In this document: positions 16,995 through 26,627 of the stretch, piece after piece | Numbering within the stretch: the stretch's first letter is position 1 | Layout: the number at the start of each line of letters is the position of its first letter | Source of the DNA: an uncultured Paracoccaceae bacterium | GTDB lineage: Bacteria; Pseudomonadota; Alphaproteobacteria; Rhodobacterales; Rhodobacteraceae | Assembly: GCA_947493335.1 (NCBI GenBank) | Contig: CANLQO010000002.1 | Span: 496,001-560,000, forward strand | Length of the DNA: 64,000 nt | Direction of reading: 5' to 3' | Notes under the pieces: generated by a model | The model's input: the letters and a program-made list of their open reading frames with translations, nothing else | What the model was told of the DNA's origin: nothing | Database searches by the model: none | Program-made: the position numbers and the translations under genes

Positions 16995-18833
16995 TTATTC
17001 AGCCGCGTCCTTGATATTGATGAACCCGCCCGACTGCCGGTTCCAATAGCGCGCATAAAGCCCGCCCTTGGCCAGCAAATCGGCATGCGTGCCCTGCTCT
17101 GCAATCCGGCCCTCGTCAAGCACCACGATCCGATCCATCTGATTGAGCGTCGAAAGCCGGTGCGCAATCGCAATCACGGTCTTGCCTTGCATGACACTAT
17201 CAAGGGCGGTTTGAATGCTCGCCTCAACCTCTGAATCAAGGGCTGAGGTCGCCTCGTCCAGCACCAGTATCGGCGCGTCCTTCAGGATCGCGCGGGCAAT
17301 TGCGATCCGTTGCCGTTGACCCCCAGACAGCTTTACCCCGCGTTCGCCAAGGTGGGCGTCGTACCCTTCGCGTCCGGCAAAATCCCGCAGGTCCTTGATA
17401 AAGTCATGCGCCTCTGCCCGGCGCGCGGCGTCATAGACCGCATCAAATTCTGCATCCGGTTTGCCATAGAGGATATTATCGCGTGCAGAGCGGTTAAACA
17501 TCGCCGTTTCCTGCGTGACCATGCCGATCTGACGCCGCAGACTTTCCTGTGTGACCTGCGCGACGTCTTGCCCGTCGATCAGGATCTTGCCGCGTTCGGA
17601 ATCATAAAGCCGCAGCAACAGCGCCACGAGTGTCGATTTCCCGGCACCAGAGGCACCGACAATCCCAAGTTTTTCACCCGAGGCGACGTTCAACGACACA
17701 CCATTCAGCCCACCGTTGCCGCCGCCATATGTAAAGACGACGTCCTCTAGCGCTATTTCGCCTTTGGTGACTTGCATCTCGGTTGCGTCAGGATCGTCCA
17801 CCAGTCCGTGCGGCGGGGACAGCGTGCGGATCGCGTCCTCAAGCTCGCCGACGTTGGCATACATGCCCATCAGCGTGAAACTGACCCAGCCGGTCATCTG
17901 CGCCAGCCGCAGCCCAATGGTGCCCGCCACCGCGATGTCACCGGCGCTTGCGGCCCCGGTAGACCAGAAATAAAGCGTGGCCCCGGTCAAAATCAGCGGC
18001 AGCGCCCCGGCCAAGGTCATCAGACAAAACCGAAACGATGCGGACAGCCATCCAAACTGAACCGAGACTTGCCGCAGATCGTCCAATGCGCGCAACGCCG
18101 CCTGATCTTCGTAATCGGCATGGGCAAAAAGCTTGACCGTTTTGATGTTGGTGATCGTGTCCACGATCTGGCCTGTCACCATCGCCCGCTCTGCCGCGCG
18201 CGCTTTTGACCGTTCGCGAATGCGCGGCATGAAAAAGCGGATCATCCAGATATAGGCGATGACCCAGACCGCCAGCAGCAGCGCAGAGCGGGCATCAAGC
18301 GTGAACATCAGGATGACCGATCCGATCAAAGAGGCGATGGCGAAAAACACCGTATGGATCATCTCGATCACCAGATCGGTGCCAGCGCGCGCCGCCTGCC
18401 CCTGCTTGGTCGCAATACGGCCAGCAAAGTCATCGTCGAAGAATGTGACTGACTGGCCCAGCGTGTGCCGGTGCAGCCGCGCCATGATCTGGTTCATCAG
18501 CGCAGGCGCAATGACCACCGATTGCAGCACACCCGATGCGCCCAGAATGATCGGGCGCACCAGCATGAAAAAGGCCCCAACTGCCAATAACAGAGCCACA
18601 TTTTGCCCAAAAAAGGCTTGCGGCTCTCCGGCTAGTGCTGCGTCGATCACGAGCCCGAGGATCAGGGCCGAGGCCACATCAATCGCACCGCCAAAGACCG
18701 AAAAGATCGCCCCGACACCGATGTATTTGAACCCGCCCGAAAAGGCCCAGCGCATAAACGGCATAAGCCGGTTGGGCGGCGGGCCTTCAGCTGGCGCAAA
18801 GGAATCGATCAGATTGGCAAGACGTTCCTTCAT
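16995..18833 (-). CDS. ABC exporter half-transporter (membrane + ATPase)
   Basis: 612-residue type IV ABC exporter subunit: six-helix membrane domain (about 30-320) and C-terminal nucleotide-binding domain with Walker A GASGAGKST, signature LSGGQRQR, Walker B ILVLDEATSALDSE and H-loop AHRLST. It is closely related to the gene that precedes it and overlaps it by 4 bp, so the two probably form a heterodimer (MsbA/MdlAB-like). Cargo (lipid, drug or other) is unknown. Confidence 0.9.
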   Translation of the reverse strand: MKERLANLIDSFAPAEGPPPNRLMPFMRWAFSGGFKYIGVGAIFSVFGGAIDVASALILGLVIDAALAGEPQAFFGQNVALLLAVGAFFMLVRPIILGASGVLQSVVIAPALMNQIMARLHRHTLGQSVTFFDDDFAGRIATKQGQAARAGTDLVIEMIHTVFFAIASLIGSVILMFTLDARSALLLAVWVIAYIWMIRFFMPRIRERSKARAAERAMVTGQIVDTITNIKTVKLFAHADYEDQAALRALDDLRQVSVQFGWLSASFRFCLMTLAGALPLILTGATLYFWSTGAASAGDIAVAGTIGLRLAQMTGWVSFTLMGMYANVGELEDAIRTLSPPHGLVDDPDATEMQVTKGEIALEDVVFTYGGGNGGLNGVSLNVASGEKLGIVGASGAGKSTLVALLLRLYDSERGKILIDGQDVAQVTQESLRRQIGMVTQETAMFNRSARDNILYGKPDAEFDAVYDAARRAEAHDFIKDLRDFAGREGYDAHLGERGVKLSGGQRQRIAIARAILKDAPILVLDEATSALDSEVEASIQTALDSVMQGKTVIAIAHRLSTLNQMDRIVVLDEGRIAEQGTHADLLAKGGLYARYWNRQSGGFINIKDAAE

Positions 18834-20677
18834 TCCGCCACAACCCTGTCGTGACCAAGAAACCCGCCCGATTGCCGCGCCCAGAACCGGGCGTATTGCC
18901 CGTTTGCGGACAGCAGGCTGTCATGGGTGCCATCCTCGATGATGCGGCCCTGTTCCATCACGATGATCCGGTCCATCTGCGCAATGGTCGACAGCCGGTG
19001 CGCAATCGCAATCACTGTCTTGCCTTCCATCATCCCACGCAGAGTGTTCTGAATCGCCGCCTCAACCTCTGAATCCAGTGCAGAGGTCGCCTCATCCAAA
19101 ATCAGGATCGGCGCGTCCTTCAGGATGACGCGTGCCAGCGAAATCCGCTGCCGTTGCCCACCCGACAGTTTCACACCGCGTTCGCCGACTTTCGCGTCAT
19201 AGCCTTTGCGGCCTTCGTTATCTTCGAGGTCCAGAATGAAATCATGCGCCTCCGCCTGCTTGGCGGCGGCAATCATCTGATCCTCGGTCGCGTTTGGGTT
19301 GCCATAAAGGATGTTGTCGCGCACCGAACGATGCAAGAGCGCGCTGTCCTGTTGCACCATGCCAATCACGCTGCGCAGGCTGTCCTGTGTGACGCCCGAT
19401 ACATCCTGCCCATCAATCTCGATCACGCCGCTTTCGGCATCATAAAATCGCAAAATCAGCTTGATGAGGGTCGATTTTCCTGCGCCAGAGGTGCCGACAA
19501 GGCCGACCTTTTGACCCGGCTCAATGGTCAGGTCGATGTGATCCAGCCCGCCTGCCTGTTTGCCGTAGTGGTGCGACAGATCACGGATCATGATCCTGCC
19601 TTCACCCACGGTCAGTGGCGTTGCGGCCTTTTGATCGACCAGCGTGATCGGCTGGGCAATCGTCTCCATCCCCTCTGACACGATCCCAATGTTCTGATAA
19701 AAATTCGACACTGCCCACATGATCCAACCGCTCATCCCGTTCAGCCGCAAGGTCATCGCGGCCGCCGCGGCAACGATCCCGACCGTCGCCGCGTCAGAGG
19801 TCCAGAGCCAGATCGCCCAACCCACGACGCCCAGAACGAGGATGCCATTCAGCAGGATCAGCGCGATGTCCATGATCGAATAAAGCCGCATCTCGCGCAT
19901 GAAAGTCTGGCGAACGGTCTCAATCGCCTCATGGGCATAGTCGAGTTCGCGATCATGATGCGCGAACATCTTGACCGCATGGATATTGGTGTAGCTGTCC
20001 ACCACCCGTCCGGTCACCGCGCTGCGGGCGTCAGAGGCGGCCTTGGACGCGGGCGCAATCCGCAGAATCACCCAGCGCAGCAGGAAAAGGTAAGGCACAA
20101 GCCAGAACATCATCGGGATCAGCAATCGGGGGTCGGCGCTGTTCAACAGGATCGCGGCGCCGATCAGATAGGCGATAGCGAAAGTGATCGCATCGAATAT
20201 CTGGAACAACGCCTCACCCGCCGCGCCCGGCGTCTGCATCACCCGGTTGGCGATACGGCCTGCAAAGTCGTTTTCAAACCAACCCACCGATTGCCGCATC
20301 ACCTGTCGGTGCGACCGCCAACGGACAAGCGCGCCAAAATTCGGCAGGATCGTATTGTTCAGCAGCGCCACCTGAACCGCTTGCACCAAAGGCCGCAAGG
20401 TCAGCAAGAAAAGCGCCAAGAGCCCAAGTTCGAGACCATTTTCCGACCAAAACGTTGCTGTTTCTGTTTCTTCCAGCGTATCGACAAGGTCGCCCAGATA
20501 ATAAAGCAACCAGATCTCAATCGCCGCGATAATGATCGACGTCAGACCCGCAAGCAGAAAAACTTTGTGAAATGGCCGCGCGTATTCACGCAGAAACGGC
20601 GTGAGTTTCTGCGGCGGTTGGTCGGTCTCCTGATACGGCGTATAGGGATCGACGAGGCTTTCGAAATAACGAAACAA
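18830..20677 (-). CDS. ABC exporter half-transporter (membrane + ATPase)
   Basis: 615-residue partner of the exporter encoded just downstream. Six predicted membrane helices (first near 40-60), Walker A GTSGAGKST, signature LSGGQRQR, Walker B ILILDEATSALDSE and AHRLST are intact in the C-terminal domain. Both partners keep a canonical catalytic glutamate after Walker B, so neither site is obviously dead, unlike many heterodimeric exporters. First gene of the exporter operon; 46 bp of upstream DNA contains GCTATATGAGG, a possible -10 region. Confidence 0.9.
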   Translation of the reverse strand: MFRYFESLVDPYTPYQETDQPPQKLTPFLREYARPFHKVFLLAGLTSIIIAAIEIWLLYYLGDLVDTLEETETATFWSENGLELGLLALFLLTLRPLVQAVQVALLNNTILPNFGALVRWRSHRQVMRQSVGWFENDFAGRIANRVMQTPGAAGEALFQIFDAITFAIAYLIGAAILLNSADPRLLIPMMFWLVPYLFLLRWVILRIAPASKAASDARSAVTGRVVDSYTNIHAVKMFAHHDRELDYAHEAIETVRQTFMREMRLYSIMDIALILLNGILVLGVVGWAIWLWTSDAATVGIVAAAAAMTLRLNGMSGWIMWAVSNFYQNIGIVSEGMETIAQPITLVDQKAATPLTVGEGRIMIRDLSHHYGKQAGGLDHIDLTIEPGQKVGLVGTSGAGKSTLIKLILRFYDAESGVIEIDGQDVSGVTQDSLRSVIGMVQQDSALLHRSVRDNILYGNPNATEDQMIAAAKQAEAHDFILDLEDNEGRKGYDAKVGERGVKLSGGQRQRISLARVILKDAPILILDEATSALDSEVEAAIQNTLRGMMEGKTVIAIAHRLSTIAQMDRIIVMEQGRIIEDGTHDSLLSANGQYARFWARQSGGFLGHDRVVAE

Positions 20678-20723
20678 GGGGAGGGCCTCTGCCTTTCAGA
20701 CACCTCATATAGCGTGGATCAGG

Positions 20724-21302
20724 TCAGAGGAAAACCAGCCCCGAGAAAACAACAAGGGCGGCGGCCATGATCCGCATGAAACCTTGCCAAAGCGCGGGGT
20801 CTTTCAGCAGTTTTGACAGCAAATGGCCGGTGCTGGTCCAGAAGGTGCAAACCGCCAGATTGAGCGTTGCAAAGGTTGCGCCAAGGGTTTGCGCCTGCAT
20901 CATCGGGCTGAGGTCCGGGATATAGGCGAGCGCGGCGAGTGCCACGGCCCAGACCTTGGGATTGACCCATTGGAACAGCACCGCCTCTAACAAGGTGAAA
21001 GGTCTGTCAGCGCTGTCCACCTGCGCCGGTTTCGCGTGCCACAGGCGATAGGCCATGACGAGAATCCAAAGGCTGGCCGCGATCTTGAGGATCAGCGTCA
21101 ACATTGGGGCGGCTTGCAGCAGCGTGCCGACACCAAGGCCGGTCACGGCAGCAGTGATTCCCACGCCCAGCGCCACGCCGATGATGTGCGGCACGGTAGC
21201 ACGAAACCCAAACCGCGCCCCCGAGGCCGTGAGCAGAATGACGTTCGGACCGGGCGAAAACAGGCCGAAAAACACAAACCCAATGAGTGCCAGATCAGGC
21301 AA
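20724..21302 (-). CDS. LysE family translocator
   Basis: 192-residue membrane protein of the LysE/RhtB family, predicted five to six helices. The signature 'FVFFGLFSPGPNVILLTASGARFG' at the N-terminus (SPGPN) is diagnostic. Such proteins export amino acids (lysine, threonine, homoserine lactone); substrate here is unknown. Its start overlaps the stop of the CCA enzyme gene by 8 bp, so it is part of the minus-strand run hslO-NUDIX-cca-lysE. Confidence 0.88.
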   Translation of the reverse strand: MPDLALIGFVFFGLFSPGPNVILLTASGARFGFRATVPHIIGVALGVGITAAVTGLGVGTLLQAAPMLTLILKIAASLWILVMAYRLWHAKPAQVDSADRPFTLLEAVLFQWVNPKVWAVALAALAYIPDLSPMMQAQTLGATFATLNLAVCTFWTSTGHLLSKLLKDPALWQGFMRIMAAALVVFSGLVFL

Positions 21303-22428
21303 GCAGGTCGTCCTTTGTCAGGGTGAAGCCCGAGGCGATCCATTTCTGTTCGGCGGCTTTCAGGGCCCGCCCCAAGGCCGCGCCCTGCAAGTCAGGCATC
21401 AGGTCAGCGGCGGTCAGCGGAAAGGTCTGGCAGGCAGCATCGGCCACCGCCTGCACCTCTGCGGGGTTCACTATTTTGCCAAGGCTGGCCGCAAGGATCA
21501 TCAGCCGATCAAGCCCCACATCCGCGCCATGACGATAGGCCAGTTCCGGCGCAGGCAAGTCACTGGACAATAGGTCCCGGCGCGTCGCCTGCTGTTTCGA
21601 TAACCGCAGGCGGTCGACCTCACCGCCCAGCGCGGCAAGGCGTCGGATCGGATCAGGCGGCGCATCCTGCGCTTCCTCGACATGGATCAAGACCGGCAGG
21701 ACGTCTGGCGCCGCGCCGGGCAACACCCGCAAAAGCGCGCCACTCGCGGCCATTGCAGCAACAGCAGGCGCGGGGTTGGGGGCCGAAAGGAGTTTGAGCA
21801 TTTCCTGCCCGATACGTTCGGCTGAAAGCGTTTCAATCCCGTCCACTCCGGCTGCGCAAGCGGCCAAGCCTTCGGCGTCCATGCCCAGCGCGGGGTCGCC
21901 GTAGAACGCCGTAAACCGGAAGAACCGCAGGATGCGCAGATAATCCTCTGCGATGCGCTGGTCTGGATCTTCAATGAAACGTACCCGCCCGGCCTGCAAG
22001 TCGGACAAGCCGCCCAGCGGGTCAATCACCACGCCGTCGGCCCCGGCATAGAGCGCGTTCATCGTAAAATCGCGGCGGCGGGCGTCATCGGTGATTTCAG
22101 TCGAAAAGGCCACCACGGCCCGGCGACCGTCGGTTTCCACGTCGCGGCGAAAGGTCGTGATCTCAAACGGGACATCATCGCAGACAACCGTCACTGTGCC
22201 GTGGTCGATCCCTGTGGGGATAGCCTTTAACCCCGCCTTTTTGGCCAGCGCCATCACTGTGTCGGGCACCGCGTCGGTTGAAATATCCAGATCACTGACC
22301 GGGACACCCAGCAGCGCATTGCGCACACATCCGCCGACAAAAAGTGCCTGGTATCCCGCATCGTTCAGCATCGCGCAGACCGCCTGAGACGACGTGTCAG
22401 TGAGCCAGGGCGCGTCAATCCGGGTCAT
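21295..22428 (-). CDS. cca: CCA tRNA nucleotidyltransferase
   Basis: Adds or repairs the 3' CCA end of tRNA, 377 residues. The polymerase-beta-type head has GGCVRN (about 28-33) and the metal-binding D-x-D in 'VSDLDISTDA', then RRRDFTMNAL and 'EDPDQRIAEDYLRILRFFRF' typical of class II enzymes. ATG 22428 (MTRIDAPW) chosen, overlapping the NUDIX stop by 4 bp; the frame is open upstream but this lies inside the NUDIX gene. No HD domain is visible. Confidence 0.93.
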   Translation of the reverse strand: MTRIDAPWLTDTSSQAVCAMLNDAGYQALFVGGCVRNALLGVPVSDLDISTDAVPDTVMALAKKAGLKAIPTGIDHGTVTVVCDDVPFEITTFRRDVETDGRRAVVAFSTEITDDARRRDFTMNALYAGADGVVIDPLGGLSDLQAGRVRFIEDPDQRIAEDYLRILRFFRFTAFYGDPALGMDAEGLAACAAGVDGIETLSAERIGQEMLKLLSAPNPAPAVAAMAASGALLRVLPGAAPDVLPVLIHVEEAQDAPPDPIRRLAALGGEVDRLRLSKQQATRRDLLSSDLPAPELAYRHGADVGLDRLMILAASLGKIVNPAEVQAVADAACQTFPLTAADLMPDLQGAALGRALKAAEQKWIASGFTLTKDDLLA

Positions 22429-23018
22429 GGCATCCGGTCCGCAAGGCTGCGCAGAATCCGGGCGGTGGCCCCCCAGATGTAATAGGGGCCGTAAGGCACG
22501 GTGTAATAATAACGCGCCCTGCCCTGCCAATGGCGCGACTGGATCAGGAAGTTGGCGGAATTGGTGACATGGGTCAGAGGCACCTCGAATACTTCGCTGA
22601 CTTCGCCCGCCTCTGGCACAGGGGCGAAATCACCGTCGATCAACGCCAGCACTGGAGTGACCTGATAGCGGGTCACGGTTTCATGGGGCGGAAGACTGCC
22701 CAGCACGCGAACCTGAGCGGGATCAAGGCCAATCTCTTCGCGTGCCTCCCGTAGCGCGGCCGCAATGGCGTCGGCATCTTCGGGGTCCTGCCGTCCACCG
22801 GCAAAGGCGATCTGGCCGGGGTGATGTTTCAGCCGCGCCGAACGCTTGGTCAGCACCACATGCCCTGTCTCTGCCCGAACCCCAACCAGCACAGATGCTG
22901 GCGTCAGCGCGCGACCTTCAGGCAATGTGACATCATGATTTAGGTCATAGTCAGAAGAGGCGCGGCCCGTCATGGACAGCGCCTCTTTCAATTGGCGTTC
23001 AAGCTCAGGCCCCGTCAC
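22425..23018 (-). CDS. NUDIX hydrolase, CoA pyrophosphatase type
   Basis: 197-residue NUDIX enzyme predicted to split coenzyme A or related pyrophosphates. The CoA-diphosphatase (UPF0035) signature 'LTKRSARLKHHPGQIAFAGG' sits directly before the NUDIX box (GGRQDPEDADAIAAALREAREEIGL region). I prefer a GTG start at 23018: GAGG lies 8 nt ahead and the resulting N-terminus (ERQLKEAL...GRASSDYDLN) fits the family. ATG 22973 would cut this part off and ATG 23051 would lie further inside hslO. Overlaps the hslO stop by 14 bp. Confidence 0.85.
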   Translation of the reverse strand: MTGPELERQLKEALSMTGRASSDYDLNHDVTLPEGRALTPASVLVGVRAETGHVVLTKRSARLKHHPGQIAFAGGRQDPEDADAIAAALREAREEIGLDPAQVRVLGSLPPHETVTRYQVTPVLALIDGDFAPVPEAGEVSEVFEVPLTHVTNSANFLIQSRHWQGRARYYYTVPYGPYYIWGATARILRSLADRMP

Positions 23019-23997
23019 CCGTGGCCTCAAACCCCAGTACATCGGGCGCAAATTCGTAATGCGCCCCGCAGAACTGGCAATCGGCGGTGACGATGCCTTC
23101 GTCAGTGGTCATATGTGCAATGTCCTTGGCCGAGTAGATCGACAGGCTTTGCTTGACCTTCTCATCCGAACAGCTGCACCCAAAGGCGATGGGCTGCGCA
23201 TCAAAAACGCGCGGCTTTTCCTCGTGGAACAAGCGCACCAGCAATTCGGTTGGCTGCACGGTGGGGCCGATCAATTCGATCTCTTCCACCGTGTCCAACA
23301 GCGTGTTGGCGCGAGTCCAGTTTTCGCCCTCTTCCGCGTCGAGGATGTCCGACGCGGTGAGCAGACCTTCTTCGCCGGTCGCATCTTCCTTCGCCTGCAA
23401 GGGAGAGGCCTTGGGCATATGCTGCAGCATCACGCCACCGGCGCGCCAATGCTCACCTTCGCCCGGCAGCGTGCTTCGGCCGTGGGTCAGCGTGAACCGG
23501 GTTGGGATCTGTTCGGACTGGGCAAAGTAAGTCTCTGCACAGGCCGACAGCGATCCGCCGGCGATGGGCGTGATGCCCTGATAAGGGGCCATGCCCTCGC
23601 CCTGATCAATCAGGATCGCAAAGTACCCTTCACCGATCTGGTCGAAACCGGGCGCATCAAGGTCAAGACGCTCTTCATCATAGCTGGCATAGGCGCGAAT
23701 GCTGGCCGGTTTGCCGTCAGCGGTCGGACCATAATAATCGGTTGCAATCAAACGCGCGGCACCAGAGCCGCGCACCTGCAACGACAGCTTCCAACGCAGT
23801 TTGATCGTCTGACCGATCAACGCGGTCAGCAACGCCATCTCGGCCACAAGGCTTTCGATCACCGGGGGGTAATCATGCTGGCGCAGCACCTCTTCCAGGA
23901 CACCGTCAAGACGCGCCACGCGCCCCCGGATGTCAGAGGCATCCAGTTGGAAAGGCAGGACTGTATCGTCCCAAGCGATTTGAGAGCTGATGCTCAT
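23005..23997 (-). CDS. hslO: Hsp33 redox-regulated chaperone
   Basis: Cytoplasmic holdase switched on by oxidative unfolding, 330 residues. The C-terminal zinc switch is present as C274-S-C276 (FGCSCSDEK) and C307-Q-F-C310. The N-terminal substrate domain begins 'IAWDDTVLPFQLD'. ATG 23997 has the ribosome site TAGGAA; another in-frame ATG at 24027 lies too near the probable -10 element. Divergent from a NUDIX gene across a 79-bp spacer that includes the palindrome GCCTATATAGGC. Confidence 0.95.
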   Translation of the reverse strand: MSISSQIAWDDTVLPFQLDASDIRGRVARLDGVLEEVLRQHDYPPVIESLVAEMALLTALIGQTIKLRWKLSLQVRGSGAARLIATDYYGPTADGKPASIRAYASYDEERLDLDAPGFDQIGEGYFAILIDQGEGMAPYQGITPIAGGSLSACAETYFAQSEQIPTRFTLTHGRSTLPGEGEHWRAGGVMLQHMPKASPLQAKEDATGEEGLLTASDILDAEEGENWTRANTLLDTVEEIELIGPTVQPTELLVRLFHEEKPRVFDAQPIAFGCSCSDEKVKQSLSIYSAKDIAHMTTDEGIVTADCQFCGAHYEFAPDVLGFEATGDGA

Positions 23998-24032
23998 GGG
24001 GTTTCCTAACGTGTCCGGAATTGGCATATCGC

Positions 24033-24063
24033 GCCTATATAGGCAGAGCAAGGCAAGGTCCAA
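24033..24063 (-). promoter_or_regulatory. Candidate promoter of hslO
   Basis: On the minus strand TTGGAC (24063-24058) and TATATA (24041-24036) are 16 bp apart, giving a plausible sigma70-type promoter with a leader of about 30 nt to hslO. The -10 hexamer lies inside the palindrome GCCTATATAGGC (24033-24044) and so could also be read toward the divergent NUDIX gene. A nearly identical CCTATATAGG occurs before pip (6061-6070). Confidence 0.4.
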
Positions 24064-24076
24064 GGGGTCAGCAGCT

Positions 24077-24517
24077 ATGATCAGACGGTATGGCGAGACA
24101 CCCAAAGTCGGGCAACGCTATCGGGTGCGGGCCGGGGCCTATGCCGTCTTGCCAAGGGGTGGGCAGGTCTTGCTGACCTGGCAGGACGATCCACATTTTG
24201 AGTTGCAACTGCCCGGCGGCGGGATCGACCCCGGCGAAGGTGCCATTCAGGCGCTCCACCGCGAAGTGTTTGAGGAAACCGGCTGGCGCATTGCCCGCCC
24301 GCGGCGGCTGGGCATGTTCCGCCGGTTCACCTTTATGCCCGAATACGACATGTGGGCCGAAAAGGTGTGCCACATCTTCACCGCCCTACCTGTCCTGCAA
24401 TTGGGTCCACCGTCGGAGCCCGGTCATACCGCCGTCTGGGTTAGCCCGGAGTTCGCGGTTGAGCATGTCTATAATGAAGGTGACGCTGATTTCGTGGCGC
24501 GGCATTTGCTTGGCTAG
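24077..24517 (+). CDS. NUDIX hydrolase
   Basis: 146-residue single-domain NUDIX enzyme. The box is complete: GGGIDPGEGAIQALHREVFE then ETGW, matching GX5EX7REUXEEXGU. Substrate (a nucleoside diphosphate derivative) cannot be deduced. ATG 24077 follows AAGGGG; the frame is open back to 23990, inside hslO. A long inverted repeat separates it from argG downstream. Confidence 0.85.
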   Translation: MIRRYGETPKVGQRYRVRAGAYAVLPRGGQVLLTWQDDPHFELQLPGGGIDPGEGAIQALHREVFEETGWRIARPRRLGMFRRFTFMPEYDMWAEKVCHIFTALPVLQLGPPSEPGHTAVWVSPEFAVEHVYNEGDADFVARHLLG

Positions 24518-24538
24518 CGATTGGCATCCTTGCCCTTG

Positions 24539-24580
24539 TTTCGCAAACCCGATATCGCGCCACGCGATAGATTTGCGAAA
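24539..24580. promoter_or_regulatory. Inverted repeat upstream of argG
   Basis: Outer arms TTTCGCAAA (24539-24547) and TTTGCGAAA (24572-24580) are perfect complements; inside them ATCGCG and CGCGAT form a second pair around CCA. The whole 42-bp element fills the NUDIX-argG gap and ends 11 bp before the argG ATG. It has no T-run. It could be an operator or an mRNA hairpin at the argG ribosome site. Its arm sequence GTTTCGCAAA recurs in the inverted repeat at ppk2 (34473-34507). Confidence 0.6.
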
Positions 24581-24591
24581 GGTCTTGCCCC

Positions 24592-25809
24592 ATGTCCGCC
24601 CCGAAGAAAGTCGTGCTTGCCTATTCTGGTGGTCTCGATACCTCGATCATCCTCAAGTGGTTGCAGACGGAATATAACTGCGAAGTCGTGACCTTCACCG
24701 CCGACCTTGGTCAGGGCGAGGAGCTTGAGCCAGCCCGCAAGAAGGCCGAGATGATGGGCGCGTCCAAGATATACATCGAAGACATCCGCGAGGAATTTGT
24801 CCGCGATTTCGTCTTTCCGATGTTCCGCGCCAATGCGCTTTATGAAGGCGTCTACCTGTTGGGCACGTCTATCGCGCGGCCCTTGATCTCGAAACGGTTG
24901 GTCGAGATTGCCGCCGCCGAAGGTGCCGACGCCGTGGCCCACGGCGCGACCGGCAAGGGCAATGATCAGGTACGCTTCGAACTCGCTGCCTATGCGCTCA
25001 ACCCTGATATCAAGGTGATCGCGCCTTGGCGCGAATGGGATTTGTCGAGCCGTACCAAGCTTTTAGAGTTTGCCGAAGCACATCAAATTCCTGTCGCCAA
25101 GGACAAGCGTGGTGAAGCGCCGTTCAGCGTCGACGCCAATCTGCTGCACACCTCGTCGGAAGGTAAAGTGCTGGAAGATCCCGCTGAGGCGGCCCCTGAT
25201 TACGTCTATCAGCGCACCGTGAATCCCGAGGATGCCCCCGACACGCCCGAGTTCATCGAGATCGGATTTGAACGTGGGGATGCAGTATCGATCAACGGTG
25301 AACGGATGTCGCCTGCGACGATCCTGACCAAGCTGAATGAGCTGGGCGGAAAACATGGCGTGGGTCGTCTTGATCTGGTCGAAAACCGCTTTGTCGGCAT
25401 GAAATCCCGCGGGATTTATGAGACACCCGGCGGGACTGTATTGCTCGAGGCGCACCGTGGTATCGAACAGATCACGCTCGATTCCGGTGCAGGGCATTTG
25501 AAAGATTCGATCATGCCGCGCTATGCGGAACTGATTTACAACGGTTTCTGGTTCTCGCCAGAGCGTGAAATGTTGCAGGCGCTGATCGACAAGAGCCAGG
25601 AACATGTCACGGGCTCGGTTCGCGTGAAGCTTTACAAAGGTCTGGCTCAAACGGTAGGACGCTGGTCCGATCACAGCCTGTATTCAGAGGCGCATGTGAC
25701 GTTCGAAGATGACGCAGGCGCCTACGATCAAGCCGACGCACAGGGCTTTATTCAGTTGAATGCGCTGCGGCTGAAACTGCTTGCGGCGCGTGATCGTCGT
25801 TTGAAGTAG
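24592..25809 (+). CDS. argG: Argininosuccinate synthase
   Basis: Joins citrulline and aspartate with ATP in arginine synthesis, 405 residues, full length. The N-type ATP pyrophosphatase loop YSGGLDTS is at 11-18; '[15 protein letters not shown]' and '[18 protein letters not shown]' are further signatures. The gene stands alone on the plus strand; a 42-bp inverted repeat precedes it and a GC hairpin follows its stop, so it is probably its own transcription unit. Confidence 0.97.
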   Translation: MSAPKKVVLAYSGGLDTSIILKWLQTEYNCEVVTFTADLGQGEELEPARKKAEMMGASKIYIEDIREEFVRDFVFPMFRANALYEGVYLLGTSIARPLISKRLVEIAAAEGADAVAHGATGKGNDQVRFELAAYALNPDIKVIAPWREWDLSSRTKLLEFAEAHQIPVAKDKRGEAPFSVDANLLHTSSEGKVLEDPAEAAPDYVYQRTVNPEDAPDTPEFIEIGFERGDAVSINGERMSPATILTKLNELGGKHGVGRLDLVENRFVGMKSRGIYETPGGTVLLEAHRGIEQITLDSGAGHLKDSIMPRYAELIYNGFWFSPEREMLQALIDKSQEHVTGSVRVKLYKGLAQTVGRWSDHSLYSEAHVTFEDDAGAYDQADAQGFIQLNALRLKLLAARDRRLK

Positions 25810-25810
25810 C

Positions 25811-25836
25811 GATCCCCGGGGCGCAGGCCCCGGGAT
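25811..25836 (+). terminator. GC-rich hairpin after argG
   Basis: GATCCCCGGGGC and GCCCCGGGATC pair (one base bulged) around a short loop, starting 2 bp after the argG stop. No T-run follows (AAACAGATC), so it may act as an mRNA end-protecting hairpin or an imperfect terminator. Confidence 0.5.
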
Positions 25837-25922
25837 CAAACAGATCACCCCTTACGAAAACCAAGCCTTCCTGCGTGCTTGGGACAGTCACGGGTGTACC
25901 CAAGAAAAGTTTCGAAATTGGT

Positions 25923-26627
25923 TTAAGGCGCCAGACGAAGTGCGTGCAATTTTTCGTAATATGGCAGCGCTTCGTTAAGAATTTCTGTGTGGTCCGGCCC
26001 CAAAGTCGGCAGCGGCCCTTCCGGCCCTGCAAAACCGGTGCTGGCGTGGATCGCGCCGTACCAATGCGCGGCCCATATGCCATCTTCTTTCCGGCCACCG
26101 GCGGGCCAGGACAGCATGGCGGGATCAAAAGCTAACCCGATGGCATCGCAGAGCTTTTCCAGCATGACCTGAGGATCTTGCCGGATGTCAAAGCTGTCGA
26201 TCACGTGCCCGTCCAGCGCCTGATAGACCTGCCATTGCTGCCGGAAGCCGACATCATCCGCAGTCACCTGATCCCGTTTTGCGCCATAACTCGCAATCAC
26301 ACGAGCTGGGTGCCGGATCAGGTGGATGTTCACACAGTCCTTTGCCCAATCCATGGGGACGCCGTCGATCATGTGATGCGGCATGTGTTTCATGTAGAAA
26401 TGGGGTTTTTCGCCTGTGTTAGAGTCGATTATTTGCCGCGCAACAGACACCGGATCGCTCTCGTGCGCTGCGATAATTTCATCCCGCATCGGATGATCCA
26501 GACCCGTGGCAGCCAGATAAGGGGCATAAAACGGCTCGTCCCAGACGGCGCAATCGGACCGCGCGCCAAAGCTGTACATCATGGCCGTTGAAAGGTTCCG
26601 TGGCCCGGACCACATCGCGATTTTCAT
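25923..26627 (-). CDS. Sulfotransferase-like P-loop protein
   Basis: 234-residue protein with the sulfotransferase-type phosphosulfate loop SGPRNLST at 7-14 and the later 'IHLIRHPARVIASYG' region (3'-phosphate-binding type RxP). Proteins of this family are often mislabelled as branched-chain aminotransferase-like; the fold is sulfotransferase/P-loop. Acceptor unknown. ATG 26627 (MKIAMWSG) chosen; ATG 26636 is equally possible. Runs toward argG and diverges from msrA. Confidence 0.72.
   Translation of the reverse strand: MKIAMWSGPRNLSTAMMYSFGARSDCAVWDEPFYAPYLAATGLDHPMRDEIIAAHESDPVSVARQIIDSNTGEKPHFYMKHMPHHMIDGVPMDWAKDCVNIHLIRHPARVIASYGAKRDQVTADDVGFRQQWQVYQALDGHVIDSFDIRQDPQVMLEKLCDAIGLAFDPAMLSWPAGGRKEDGIWAAHWYGAIHASTGFAGPEGPLPTLGPDHTEILNEALPYYEKLHALRLAP

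Noticed and set aside
16995-20677. Recent duplication of the two ABC exporter genes
   Set aside because: They share only the usual half-transporter architecture and motifs; their membrane domains differ clearly, so they are an old heterodimer pair.
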